Source: Mycobacterium sp. AZCC_0083
GTDB lineage: Bacteria; Actinomycetota; Actinomycetes; Mycobacteriales; Mycobacteriaceae
Assembly: GCF_014202335.1 (NCBI RefSeq)
Contig: NZ_JACHGP010000025.1
Location: forward strand, 1-64,000
Direction of reading: 5' to 3'
DNA: 64,000 nucleotides
In this document: positions 41,672 to 50,824 of the stretch, piece after piece
Layout: each line of letters opens with the position of its first letter
Position numbering within the stretch: position 1 is the stretch's first letter
Made by a program: the position numbers and the translations under genes
Notes under the pieces: model-generated
What the model saw: only the letters and a program-made list of their open reading frames with translations
What the model was told of the DNA's origin: nothing
The model's database searches: none

Positions 41672-43176
41672 TGACATCAGGAGACGGCGCGGATGCCGAC
41701 TCCGGTGACTCCGACTTCGTTGCGGAGAGCGGCGAGTCCGACTTCGTCGTCGTGGCCAATCGGCTGCCCATCGACATGGAGCGGCTGCCCGATGGCTCCA
41801 CGACGTTCAAACGCAGCCCAGGCGGGCTGGTAACGGCGCTCGAGCCCCTGCTGAGGAAACGCCGCGGAGCCTGGATCGGCTGGCCGGGCGTCACGGACGG
41901 CGACGAAGATCCCATCGTTGAGGACGACCTCGAGATGCGTCCCGTGCGCCTGTCGGCCGACGACTTCGAGGAGTACTACGAGGGCTTCTCGAACGCCACC
42001 CTCTGGCCGCTGTACCACGACGTCATCGTCAAGCCGATCTACCACCGCCAGTGGTGGGATCGGTACGTCGACGTCAACCGCCGGTTCGCAGAGGCCACCT
42101 CGCGCGCCGCGGCGCCCGGCGCCACCGTGTGGATCCAGGACTATCAACTGCAGCTGGTGCCGAAGATGCTTCGGATGCTGCGGCCGGACCTGACCATCGG
42201 CTTCTTCCTGCACATCCCGTTCCCGCCGATCGAGCTGTTCATGCAGATGCCGTGGCGGACCGAGATCATCGAGGGCCTGCTCGGCGCCGACCTCGTCGGG
42301 TTTCATCTACCCGGCGGCGCGCAGAACTTCCTGATCCTGGCCCGACGGCTGGTCGGTGCGAACACCTCGCGTGCGACGGTCGGAGTGCGGTCCCGGTTCG
42401 GTGAGATCCAAGTCGGCTTCCGAACGGTCAAGGTGGGCGCCTTCCCGATCTCGATCGACTCCGCAGAACTCGACCGCAAGGCCCGCGACCGCGGCATCCG
42501 CCAACGGGCCCGCGAGATCCGCGCTGAGATGGGCAACCCCCGCAAGGTTCTGCTCGGCGTCGACCGGTTGGACTACACCAAGGGCATCGACGTCCGGCTG
42601 CACGCGTTCTCCGAGCTGCTCGACGAAGGCCGCGCCAATGCCGAGGACACGGTGCTGGTCCAGTTGGCCACACCCAGCAGGGAGCGGGTCGAGAGCTACA
42701 AGGCGATGCGCGAGGACATCGAGCGTCAGGTCGGCCACATCAACGGCGAGTACGGCACGGTGGGCCATCCGTTGGTGCACTACCTGCACCGGCCGATTCC
42801 ACGCGATGAACTGATCGCGTTCTTCGTGGCTGCCGACGTCATGCTGGTGACTCCTCTTCGAGACGGTATGAACCTGGTCGCCAAGGAGTACGTCGCATGC
42901 CGCAGCGACCTGGGCGGTGCGCTGGTGCTCAGCGAATTCACCGGCGCCGCAGCAGAACTCCGACAGGCCTACCTGACCAATCCGCATCACCTCGACGGTG
43001 TGAAGGACTCGATCGAAGCCGCGCTGACCCAGTCTCCCGAGGAGGGCAGGCGACGCATGCGTGCGCTGCGCCGCCAGGTGCTCGCCCACGACGTCGACCG
43101 TTGGGCGCGCTCGTTCCTCGACGCGCTTGCCGACACCCGCAACACCGGCAACGGGTCGGACGTCAGAGGAGCTTGA
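41671..43176 (+). CDS. otsA: Trehalose-6-phosphate synthase OtsA
   Basis: The 501-residue GT20 enzyme forms trehalose-6-phosphate from glucose-6-phosphate and a nucleotide-diphosphoglucose. Motifs are FVVVANRLPID, the donor-loop GGLVTAL, WPLYHD, VWIQDYQLQLVP, FFLHIPFP, GVDRLDYTKGID, DGMNLVAKEYVAC and SEFTGAA. It is close to M. tuberculosis OtsA (Rv3490). The start is the GTG overlapping the previous stop; the first ~20 residues are an acidic Asp/Ser/Gly stretch. Here the gene is directly convergent with the mce4 operon, overlapping it by 14 bp; Rv3491 of M. tuberculosis is absent. Confidence 0.97.
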   Translation: MTSGDGADADSGDSDFVAESGESDFVVVANRLPIDMERLPDGSTTFKRSPGGLVTALEPLLRKRRGAWIGWPGVTDGDEDPIVEDDLEMRPVRLSADDFEEYYEGFSNATLWPLYHDVIVKPIYHRQWWDRYVDVNRRFAEATSRAAAPGATVWIQDYQLQLVPKMLRMLRPDLTIGFFLHIPFPPIELFMQMPWRTEIIEGLLGADLVGFHLPGGAQNFLILARRLVGANTSRATVGVRSRFGEIQVGFRTVKVGAFPISIDSAELDRKARDRGIRQRAREIRAEMGNPRKVLLGVDRLDYTKGIDVRLHAFSELLDEGRANAEDTVLVQLATPSRERVESYKAMREDIERQVGHINGEYGTVGHPLVHYLHRPIPRDELIAFFVAADVMLVTPLRDGMNLVAKEYVACRSDLGGALVLSEFTGAAAELRQAYLTNPHHLDGVKDSIEAALTQSPEEGRRRMRALRRQVLAHDVDRWARSFLDALADTRNTGNGSDVRGA

Positions 43177-43657
43177 TGTCCTTGATCAGCCACGTGCCGT
43201 CGATCTTCTGGTAGTCGACGCGCAGGCGGCTTCCGTCGTAGACGGGTGTCTTGGACTTGTCGGTGACGGTGCGGTTCATGAACACCAACACCGAAGCCGA
43301 ATCACGTTCGGCGGACAGCATTCCGGTGCCAACCACGTTCACCTGGCTGACCACCTGCCGGTCCCTTGCCTGTGGGATCACGTTCTTGGTGGTGTCGTCC
43401 TCGTACTGACGCCGGAAATCTGGCGTCATCAGGTTGTACACCTCGGTGCGACTACGCTCCACCGTCTGATAGTCGAAGCCGAGGATCAGCGGGATCTGCT
43501 GTGCCGCAAGCGGCGGAAGTTCTTGGCTGGCTTGCTGTTCGGCGCGGATCTCGACGCGATTCCAGTACAGGTAGCCACCGACGCCTGCGAGCGCCACCAA
43601 TGCGACGGCGAACAGTATCCCGAAGGCCGCGGCCAGTCTGGTGGTCCAGCGGCCCAT
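43163..43657 (-). CDS. Mce4-associated membrane protein (Rv3492c-like)
   Basis: This 164-residue protein has one N-terminal TM helix (LAAAFGILFAVALVALAGVGGYLYW) and an extracytoplasmic domain ending GSRLRVDYQKIDGTWLIKDIKLL, a fold like VirB8/NTF2 seen in Mas proteins. Mas proteins help assemble or stabilise Mce transporters. It is the last gene of the mce4 operon; its start overlaps the previous stop by one base (TGATG). Confidence 0.93.
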   Translation of the reverse strand: MGRWTTRLAAAFGILFAVALVALAGVGGYLYWNRVEIRAEQQASQELPPLAAQQIPLILGFDYQTVERSRTEVYNLMTPDFRRQYEDDTTKNVIPQARDRQVVSQVNVVGTGMLSAERDSASVLVFMNRTVTDKSKTPVYDGSRLRVDYQKIDGTWLIKDIKLL

Positions 43658-44376
43658 CAGTTGCCCCCGTCCGGGTATTTCAGGTCGTAGCCGGTCATGT
43701 GGCCGTTGTCGTCCTCGTGCACGATGACCCGCAACCGATAGGGCTGCGACGGCTTGTTGACGCCATCGATGTCGGTCACCGTCACCCGCACCGAAACCAG
43801 CACCGAGGCGTTCTTGGCGATCTCGTCGACCTTCTCCAGCGCGGCTCCGCTGACCACGGTCTCCGAAGTCGCATTCGTGTCGCGGAAGATCGCCTTGAGG
43901 TTGTCGACGTTGCCCGGCTGGCTCATCATGTCGCGCAGTGGGCCGCTGGTGCCGTTGACGAACCTGTTCACGCTGTCGTCGATGTTGTTCTGGTTGTAGC
44001 TGAACATGTTGACCACTGTCTGCGTGCCCGTGTCGATGAACTCCTGCTGACGTGCCTGCGCGGCATCGGCGGTGCGCTGCTGAGTGACGAGCAGCGCCAC
44101 CAGACCGCCGAGCACGGCCACCAGCACCGCGGCGACGCTCAAGCCCACCAGGGCCACCAGACGACCGTTCGGCCTGCGGCGCGGCGGCGGCCCGACTCGG
44201 GCCATCCGCACCTTGATCGTCGCAGGCGTCTCGACCTTGACACCCGTGGTCGCGACGACGGCCCCTGCCGCGGGTCCCGCGGCCCGGGAGGCCCGGCGGC
44301 GGCGGGCGGCAGCCTTCCTCGCCGACTCGGGCGCCTCGTCGGTCGATTCGCCCGCGTCCGTGTCTTGTTCGCTCAT
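43657..44376 (-). CDS. Mce4-associated membrane protein (Rv3493c-like)
   Basis: The protein has 239 residues. A charged, Ala/Arg-rich cytoplasmic N-terminus (~90 residues) precedes a TM helix (LVALVGLSVAAVLVAVLGGLVALL). A VirB8-like outer domain follows (FIDTGTQTVVNMFSYNQNNIDDSVNRF ... PYRLRVIVHEDDNG). It shares architecture with the next Mas gene. ATGA overlap with mce4F. Confidence 0.93.
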   Translation of the reverse strand: MSEQDTDAGESTDEAPESARKAAARRRRASRAAGPAAGAVVATTGVKVETPATIKVRMARVGPPPRRRPNGRLVALVGLSVAAVLVAVLGGLVALLVTQQRTADAAQARQQEFIDTGTQTVVNMFSYNQNNIDDSVNRFVNGTSGPLRDMMSQPGNVDNLKAIFRDTNATSETVVSGAALEKVDEIAKNASVLVSVRVTVTDIDGVNKPSQPYRLRVIVHEDDNGHMTGYDLKYPDGGN

Positions 44377-46115
44377 GCCTGCCTTGGATCCATCATCAGG
44401 TCGACCCACGTCTCCGCAACCGCAACCTTGCTCGAACCTCCGGCGAACACGCCCGTCCCGCCCGCAGGGTCGGCGAACACGCCGGTCTTCGAATCGTACG
44501 TCGTCGACGTCGGGCCGCTGGCCTGCGGCGGCGGCGCACCCTCGGCGGGCAGCGGCGGCGCATCGGGTGGCGGAGCCTCTGCAGGCAGCGGTCCGGGTGG
44601 TGGTGGCGCCGGCGCCCCGGGTGGTCCCGGCCGACCGTACGGCGGCACGATCTGGTCGGGCGGCGCGTAGTACGGCCACGGGGGTGGCGGGCCGTTGTCG
44701 TTCGGCGGCACCGGCAATGGGAACGGCGCCTGCGGCGCGGGTCCTGGACCCGGCACGACGCCGGGCGGCAACTGCACCGACGGCGGACCCGGGTCATAAT
44801 CGGCTTGCGGCGGAATGAACGGGAACTTGTTGTACGGCGCGATGCTTCGGCCCGGCGGCTCGTAGTGATTGTCTTCGGACTGGTCCATCGGCGTGCCGTA
44901 CGGAAGCGGCGGGCCGCGCCACGGGTTGGTGCCGATCGGCACGTAGCCGCGCGGGTCGCGGCACAGCTGAATGGTCGGCGCGCGCTTGCCGGGGAACTCC
45001 TGGCAGGGATAGTTGCGCGCACCGCGCACCACGGCCGCATCGTTCTGCGCAGTCTTGCAGTACAGGTCCGTTGGCAGGTCCCGCAGCGTGGTGTCGGCGG
45101 GCGACCTGATCAACGGGGCAGGGACGAAGCCCACCGAGCAGGGCGGAGGGTCACCGAGATCCACCTTGAAGTCCAGCTTGCCGCCCTCGTCGACGGGGAC
45201 CCCACCCGCAACCGTGATCAGCGCCGCCATCAGCGCCGGGAAGATCACCAGTGCCTGCTCGATCGACTTGTGGTAGATCACACCGATGCGGCCGACGTTG
45301 GCCAGGTTGGCGGCCAACATCGGGAACGTCGGCCTGATGCCGTCGAACGTGGTGTTGGCGGCGTCCGCCGCACCTGGCACGGTCTGCAGCACGTTCCGAA
45401 TCTGCGGATCGGCATGGGCGGCCTCGGCGGTGAACCGGGCAAGCCCATCGGCGAGCGACTTGATGTCGTCGCCGCTGCGGATCTGCGCGTCGAGGAAGGG
45501 CCCCACCTGATCGATCAACTGGGTGGTCTGCCCGTAGTTGGCGTTCGCCTCGTCGATCAATTGGCGTGACGACTGGATCAGCCGCGACAGCTCCGGGCCG
45601 GATCCGTTGAACGCCTTGAACGTTTCGCGCAGAAGATCCTGAATCCTGCTGTCCCCGACGCTGCTCACCAGATTGTCGGCCTGGGTCAGCAGTCCTGCGA
45701 TGTCCTGGCCGATGGCGGTGTGATCGACGCCGATGTTCGAGCCGTCCCGGAGCAGGGCGTTGGAGGGGTCCGACGGTGGCACCAGATCCACGTACTGTTC
45801 GCCGACGGCCGAGACGCTCTTCACCGTCGCCGTGACGTTCTGCGGGATCGGCGTGTCGGAGTTCAGCCGCATGTCCGCGACGACACCGTCCTTGGACAGC
45901 CCCACCGACTCCACCCGGCCGATGGTGACGCCGCGGTAGGTGACGTTCGCGTTCTCGTAGAGTCCGCCGCCCGCAACGAAGTTCGCGGTGATGCTGTATG
46001 CCCCGATGCCAGCCGCGGCAGGTAGGTGCAGATAGAACGCCGAGATGGCGCCAACACAGATCACCGTGACGACCGCGAAGATCGACAGTTGCAGGCGCGT
46101 CAGCCGGTCCAGCAT
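44373..46115 (-). CDS. mce4F: Mce4F, sterol-import Mce protein
   Basis: The protein has 580 residues. N-terminal TM anchor (LSIFAVVTVICVGAISAFYL), MCE beta-barrel domain about residues 38-118 (YENANVTYRGVTIGRVESV, EQYVDLVP), then the long helical needle region to ~310. A very Pro-rich tail of about 200 residues follows (PPPPWPYYAPPDQIVPPYG). The tail seems somewhat longer than in M. tuberculosis Mce4F. Six different Mce4 proteins form a periplasm-spanning tube for sterol. Start overlaps the mce4E stop (TAATG). Confidence 0.96.
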   Translation of the reverse strand: MLDRLTRLQLSIFAVVTVICVGAISAFYLHLPAAAGIGAYSITANFVAGGGLYENANVTYRGVTIGRVESVGLSKDGVVADMRLNSDTPIPQNVTATVKSVSAVGEQYVDLVPPSDPSNALLRDGSNIGVDHTAIGQDIAGLLTQADNLVSSVGDSRIQDLLRETFKAFNGSGPELSRLIQSSRQLIDEANANYGQTTQLIDQVGPFLDAQIRSGDDIKSLADGLARFTAEAAHADPQIRNVLQTVPGAADAANTTFDGIRPTFPMLAANLANVGRIGVIYHKSIEQALVIFPALMAALITVAGGVPVDEGGKLDFKVDLGDPPPCSVGFVPAPLIRSPADTTLRDLPTDLYCKTAQNDAAVVRGARNYPCQEFPGKRAPTIQLCRDPRGYVPIGTNPWRGPPLPYGTPMDQSEDNHYEPPGRSIAPYNKFPFIPPQADYDPGPPSVQLPPGVVPGPGPAPQAPFPLPVPPNDNGPPPPWPYYAPPDQIVPPYGRPGPPGAPAPPPPGPLPAEAPPPDAPPLPAEGAPPPQASGPTSTTYDSKTGVFADPAGGTGVFAGGSSKVAVAETWVDLMMDPRQA

Positions 46116-47299
46116 TACGGTGTCCCCCCGTCGTGCTGCGTTGCGGTTCCCGGCGGGATCTTGAACGGATCTGCCGCCTGGCCGGAGAGGTTGGCCATGG
46201 CCCCGACGAGGAAGTCAGGCGGGTTGATGACCTCGTCCATGTGCTTCATGTTCGGATCGAGACCCTTTGACGTCGTGAACACCGACTCACCCAAACGCCG
46301 AAGCGTCAGATCGAACGTCACGAACACGTTCATGTAGTCACCGCGGATCGCGTTGCGCAGGTACTTGTAGTGGAAGGGGAACGTCGGCAGCAGTTCGAGG
46401 TCCTTGATGAAGTCGTCGGCATTGTCGTTGAGCGCCTTGATCACCGGGTAGAGGTCCTTGAAGTCCGCGGCGAAGTCGGTCTTGGTCTCCGACAACACGT
46501 GTGAGGCGACACCGGCGAAGGTGCGCAGCGCGGTGAACGCGTCGACGAGGTTCGACCGGTTGTCGTTCAGCACCTTCAGCGCGGCGGGCAGCGAATCCAG
46601 GGTCTTGCCCAGGCTGTCCTTGCTCTTGGCCAGAATGCCCGCAAAGCGGTTCAGACCATCGGCGGCGGCGATGATGTCGGTCGTCTGCTGATCGAGCGAA
46701 CTGGTCAGCTCCGCGAGCCGCGGAATCAGGTCGGTGAAGCTTCCCGCACGTCCAACCACGGCGGCGTACGCCTCGTCGGTGATGTCTTGCAGCGCACCGA
46801 GATTGCCCTTGTTGACCACCACGCCGAGAGTGGAGAGCACTTCTTCGGTGGTCGGGTAGCGACGGGCCTGCGCCAGCGGGATGTTCGAGCCCTCCTTGAG
46901 CTTGCCCTCTCCGGACTGGTCGGCCGGCGGGGCAAGCTCCACGTGCTGAGAACCGAGCAGGGACGTCTGCGCGACGGTCGCCGTCGAGTTCTGCGGGAGG
47001 TTGACGTTCCCGTCCAGGGACAGCTTCACGGCCGCGAAGAACGTCCCGTCGGGCCGTTGCATGGCTTCGATTCCCGACACACTGCCGACGGTGACGTCGT
47101 CGATCATCACCGGCGAGTTCTGCGGCAGCGTCGCAACATCGGGCAGTTCGACCGTGATGGTGTACGACCCATTTCCGTGGCCCGCGGTGCCAGGCATGTC
47201 GAGCGAGTTCAGCCCGCCGAACTGGCAGCCGGCCAGCAGCAACACGCCAGAACCCAGCACCAGGCCGCGTCGTGCTACCGCAGAGATGTTCATTCTCAT
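46115..47299 (-). CDS. mce4E: Mce4E lipoprotein (LprN)
   Basis: The protein has 394 residues. The signal sequence has lipobox LLAGC (GVLLLAGCQFGG), marking it as the lipid-anchored Mce subunit, present in E-type Mce proteins. The MCE domain follows (SYTITVELPDVATLPQNSPVMIDDVTVGSVSGI, LLGSQHVELAPP). The needle region has repeated helices (LADLTSSLDQQTTDII...). ATG 47299 is chosen because ATGA overlaps the mce4D stop; a second ATG is two codons later. Confidence 0.96.
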   Translation of the reverse strand: MRMNISAVARRGLVLGSGVLLLAGCQFGGLNSLDMPGTAGHGNGSYTITVELPDVATLPQNSPVMIDDVTVGSVSGIEAMQRPDGTFFAAVKLSLDGNVNLPQNSTATVAQTSLLGSQHVELAPPADQSGEGKLKEGSNIPLAQARRYPTTEEVLSTLGVVVNKGNLGALQDITDEAYAAVVGRAGSFTDLIPRLAELTSSLDQQTTDIIAAADGLNRFAGILAKSKDSLGKTLDSLPAALKVLNDNRSNLVDAFTALRTFAGVASHVLSETKTDFAADFKDLYPVIKALNDNADDFIKDLELLPTFPFHYKYLRNAIRGDYMNVFVTFDLTLRRLGESVFTTSKGLDPNMKHMDEVINPPDFLVGAMANLSGQAADPFKIPPGTATQHDGGTP

Positions 47300-48711
47300 C
47301 CGCCCGCTCCTTCCGCAGGAAGCGGTGGCGCTTCCGGCGTGGGTGCCGGCCCGGGCAGGGCGCCCGCCCCCATCGGCGACGGTCCCGGCGCAGGGCCGGC
47401 GGGCGAGATCTGGCCGACGACGGCTGGCGGCGGCAGAAGCAGGTCGCTGAGGTTGCCGTCCGGCCCAACGGTCGGGGGCGTGACGCCGGGTGCGGGGTTC
47501 CACTGCAGGTACGGCACGGGGGTCTGCGCCTTCGCCTCGGTCTCCGGGGTGTCGTAGATGATCTGGCCCTTGTATGCGGTGATGCTGTTGATCGGGTGGA
47601 ACAGCAGTGGCGGGAAGTTCATCGCAATCCGCTTGAACACCGGGCCCATCCGCTGCCTGCAGATCTCGGCGCGCTTGTAGTTGTCCGGGTTCGAGCCCGT
47701 GTCGAAGGTGCCGCCGCAGATGAACTGCACCGGGTTGGCGAAGTTGGGCAGCGACAGCAGGCCGCCGACGGTGCCCTGGGCTGGGTTGTAGATGTTGTAG
47801 AAGTTCGCCAACCCGTTCGGCGTGATGTGCAGGATCTGCTCGATGTCGTCGCTGTGATCGGTCAGGATCTGGGTGAACTCGGCGAGCTTGCCGACCTGGC
47901 CGATCAGGGCCTCGTTGTTCTTGTTGAGGAAGCCCTTCACGTCACCGAGCGCCTGGTTGAGCGTGCCCAGTGTGACGTCGAGATCCTTTGAGCTGTCGGC
48001 CAACACCTGGGACACCGATGCGACGTGGTTGGAGAATTGCACGATCTGTTCGTTGCTGTTGGCCAATGCGTTCACCAGCACCTGCAGGTTGCGCACGGTG
48101 CCGAACAGATCGGTACGCGAGTCACCGAGGCGCCCCGCGGTCTGGGAGAGCTCGCGCAACGCCTTGCGGAATGAGTCGCCGTTGCCGTCGAAGGTGTCCG
48201 CCGCCTGGTTCACGAACGCGCTGAGCGGGCCCTGCATCCCACCCTGCTTCGGCCCCAACTGTGCGCTGAGCTGGGTGAGCTGTTCCTTGACCTCGTCCCA
48301 CTCCACGGGAACACCGGTGCGGTCCAGCCCGATCTCGGCGCCGTCGGCAAGCACGGCGCCACCGGTGTAGGCCGGGGTGAGCTGAACGAACCTGGCCGAC
48401 ACCAGGTTCGGGGCGATGACGATCGCCCGCGCATCGGCGGGCACCTTCACGTCGTCACGAACGGTCATGGTGACCTGGACGTCGGCGGCGCGCGGCTTGA
48501 TCGAGTCGATGGTGCCGACGGGCACGCCGACCACGCTGACAGAGTCGCCCGGGTACAGGCCCACCGCCGACGGGAAGTACGCCACGACCTTCTTGCCGCC
48601 CCGCGTCGGCCACACCGCGTACACGCCACCGGCCAGCACCACCACCAGCACGGCGGCCAGCGCGATCCGCAGCCAGCGGTTGCGGCCCGAGTTCGAATTC
48701 TCCTGTGTCAT
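47296..48711 (-). CDS. mce4D: Mce4D, sterol-import Mce protein
   Basis: The protein has 471 residues: TM anchor (WLRIALAAVLVVVLAGGVYAV), MCE domain (VVAYFPSAVGLYPGDSVSVVGVPVGTIDSI, VSARFVQLTP), helical needle region, then a Pro-rich C-terminus from ~430 (APGPSPMGAGALPGPAPTPEAPPLPAEG). Cysteines in FICGGTF and AEICRQ may form a disulfide. ATGA junctions on both sides show tight coupling within the operon. Confidence 0.96.
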   Translation of the reverse strand: MTQENSNSGRNRWLRIALAAVLVVVLAGGVYAVWPTRGGKKVVAYFPSAVGLYPGDSVSVVGVPVGTIDSIKPRAADVQVTMTVRDDVKVPADARAIVIAPNLVSARFVQLTPAYTGGAVLADGAEIGLDRTGVPVEWDEVKEQLTQLSAQLGPKQGGMQGPLSAFVNQAADTFDGNGDSFRKALRELSQTAGRLGDSRTDLFGTVRNLQVLVNALANSNEQIVQFSNHVASVSQVLADSSKDLDVTLGTLNQALGDVKGFLNKNNEALIGQVGKLAEFTQILTDHSDDIEQILHITPNGLANFYNIYNPAQGTVGGLLSLPNFANPVQFICGGTFDTGSNPDNYKRAEICRQRMGPVFKRIAMNFPPLLFHPINSITAYKGQIIYDTPETEAKAQTPVPYLQWNPAPGVTPPTVGPDGNLSDLLLPPPAVVGQISPAGPAPGPSPMGAGALPGPAPTPEAPPLPAEGAGG

Positions 48712-49763
48712 GGCGACTTCGGCCTAATGATCATGCGCTCGGAGATGTATCCGCGCAGCATGTCGGCGAGGCTGTCCGGCAGCTTGCCCGGCTGGAAGTA
48801 GGTGTCGAGCAACACTTCGGAGATGGTGGCGGGTGGCAGGCCGTACAGATTGATCTGGAAGCCAGGGCCCGAGCCGACGACCTCGCCGAGCGCGGTCGCA
48901 TACGGAGGCAGCCTGCGCAGGGCCTCGCCGATGTGCGCCTTGCGTTGGAGCAGATTGTCCATCACCAGGTTGAGCTTCTGCAGCGCGGGAAGGAACTCGC
49001 GCTGGTTGTCCGCGACGAAGCCGGAGAGCTGGCGTGACACGTCGTCGATGCCCGAGATCAGGTTGCTCAGCGCCTGGCGGCGCTCGTCGAGCGCGGCGAA
49101 CAGCAGGTTGCCGTCGGTGATCAACTGGTTCACCTGTCCCGCGCGCTGGGCCAGAGTGTCGGATACCCGCTTGGCGTGGGCGAGCAGTTGTTCCAGCGCT
49201 TCGTCGCGCTTGTTGAGACTGCGCGAAAGGTTCGCGACACCGTCGAGTGCGCCGCGCAGTTGGGGCGTCGCGTCATGCAGGGTGTCGGTGAGCGTCTGTA
49301 GCGCCTCTTCGAACTTCGGCTTGTCCAGTGCGCTGGCGTTGCCGCCGAGGTCCTGCAGCGCGGTGTTGAGCGTGTACGGAGTCGTGGTGCGGCCCAACGG
49401 GATCGTCGTCGAGCTGCCCGTGCCACCGGGCGTCACCGAAAGCGACTTCTGACCGAGCACGGTGTCGGTCTTGATCGCCACCAGTGACTGGTCGCCGACC
49501 TTGATGTCGCGTTGGACCGTGAACGTCACCCTGGCGGCGTCGCCCGCAAGTTCCACCGACGACACCTGTCCGACCTTGATCCCCGAGACGGCGACGTCGT
49601 TGCCTGGCGAGATGCCGCCTGCGTCGGTGAAGTACGCCTGGTAGTTCTTGCCCTGTGGCCAGAACGGGAGCTTGGTGTAGCCGAACGACACCAGGACCAG
49701 GCACGCCACCAGAGCGATGCCGAAGATCCCGGTTCGGGTCGGGTTGCCGTCCAGCCTAGCCAT
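48708..49763 (-). CDS. mce4C: Mce4C, sterol-import Mce protein
   Basis: The protein has 351 residues: TM anchor (TGIFGIALVACLVLVSFGY), MCE domain (NYQAYFTDAGGISPGNDVAVSGIKVGQVSSV, LGQKSLSVTPG) and helical region with leucine-rich repeats (NQLITDGNLLFAALDERRQALSNLISGIDDVSRQL). There is no long Pro tail. Start at MARLDGNPTRTG, overlapping the mce4B stop by 8 bp; the 13 further open codons upstream are not typical of the family. Confidence 0.96.
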   Translation of the reverse strand: MARLDGNPTRTGIFGIALVACLVLVSFGYTKLPFWPQGKNYQAYFTDAGGISPGNDVAVSGIKVGQVSSVELAGDAARVTFTVQRDIKVGDQSLVAIKTDTVLGQKSLSVTPGGTGSSTTIPLGRTTTPYTLNTALQDLGGNASALDKPKFEEALQTLTDTLHDATPQLRGALDGVANLSRSLNKRDEALEQLLAHAKRVSDTLAQRAGQVNQLITDGNLLFAALDERRQALSNLISGIDDVSRQLSGFVADNQREFLPALQKLNLVMDNLLQRKAHIGEALRRLPPYATALGEVVGSGPGFQINLYGLPPATISEVLLDTYFQPGKLPDSLADMLRGYISERMIIRPKSP

Positions 49764-50793
49764 TGTCCGAGCACCTCCCCTTGGACGGGTCCGGCGGACC
49801 ACCGAACGGAATCAGGATGTCGCTGCCCGCCGGGCCGTTGATCTTCATCCGGATCGAGCAGTAGTAGATGTTGAAGAACGACCCGTACGCGCCGAGCGCG
49901 TTGAGCCTCAGGTAGTTCTCGGCGAGTGGCTCGATCACCTTGTTGACGTCGCCCTTTCGCTCGTCGAGCCGCTGCGCCAGCGGTCGGATGTTCTCGATGA
50001 CGCCCTGCAGCGGACGACGGCTGGCCTGCAGCATTTCGGTCAAATCGCTGGACGCCGAGGCGAGCGGAGGTATGGCGCCCGCGATCGGGTCGCGGTTCTG
50101 AGCCAGTCCGGTGATCAGTTGCTGAAGCTGGTCGACGCTGGCGTCGAACTGAGTGCCCTTCTCGTCGACGGTGGCCAGGACCGTGTTGAGGTTGTTGATC
50201 ACGTCGCCGATCAGCTGATCACGGGACGCCAGGTTTTGGGTGAACGATCCGGTGCTGGCCAGCAGGTTGGACAGCGCGCCGCCCTGGCCCTGCAACAGCT
50301 CGATGACCGCGTTGCTGACCTCGTTGACCTTGTTGCCGTCCAGCCCCTTGAGCACCGGCTTGAGCCCACCGAGAAGCGCGTCGAGGTCGAGCGCGGGCTG
50401 GGTGTTGTCCTTGGCGATGGTGCCGCCAGGGGGCAGCTTGCGCAGATCCCCTGGGCCGGAGGTGATTTCGAGGTAGCGGTCCCCCACCAGGTTCTGATAG
50501 CGAACCACGGCCCTGGTCGAGGTGTACAGCTGATACCGCTCGTTGACGTCGAACGCGACGTCGACGCTGTTGTCCGGATTGAGCTTGACCTTCTTGACCG
50601 AACCCACTGGCACACCGGAGATCCGGACGTCTTGACCGGCCTTGAGCCGGGACGCCTCGGCGAAGGTGGCGTGGTAGGTGTTGCCGGACGCGAAGCGGAA
50701 CTGGCCGAACACGACCACCAGCCCCGCAGCGACGAGCAGCATCACGACGGTGAAGACGATGACGTTCACCAGTGTCTTGGTATCGCGAGTCAT
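49756..50793 (-). CDS. mce4B: Mce4B, sterol-import Mce protein
   Basis: The protein has 345 residues: TM anchor (LVNVIVFTVVMLLVAAGLVVVFG), MCE domain (TYHATFAEASRLKAGQDVRISGVPVGSVKKV, LVGDRYLEITSGP) and helical region. It ends ILIPFGGPPDPSKGRC as in M. tuberculosis Mce4B. I start at MTRDTKTLVN. An in-frame ATG 14 codons upstream (MTSDERLREEH) overlaps the mce4A stop and is an alternative. Confidence 0.95.
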   Translation of the reverse strand: MTRDTKTLVNVIVFTVVMLLVAAGLVVVFGQFRFASGNTYHATFAEASRLKAGQDVRISGVPVGSVKKVKLNPDNSVDVAFDVNERYQLYTSTRAVVRYQNLVGDRYLEITSGPGDLRKLPPGGTIAKDNTQPALDLDALLGGLKPVLKGLDGNKVNEVSNAVIELLQGQGGALSNLLASTGSFTQNLASRDQLIGDVINNLNTVLATVDEKGTQFDASVDQLQQLITGLAQNRDPIAGAIPPLASASSDLTEMLQASRRPLQGVIENIRPLAQRLDERKGDVNKVIEPLAENYLRLNALGAYGSFFNIYYCSIRMKINGPAGSDILIPFGGPPDPSKGRCSDNG

Positions 50794-50824
50794 CAGCGCA
50801 CCATGTTCTTCGCGCAAGCGCTCA

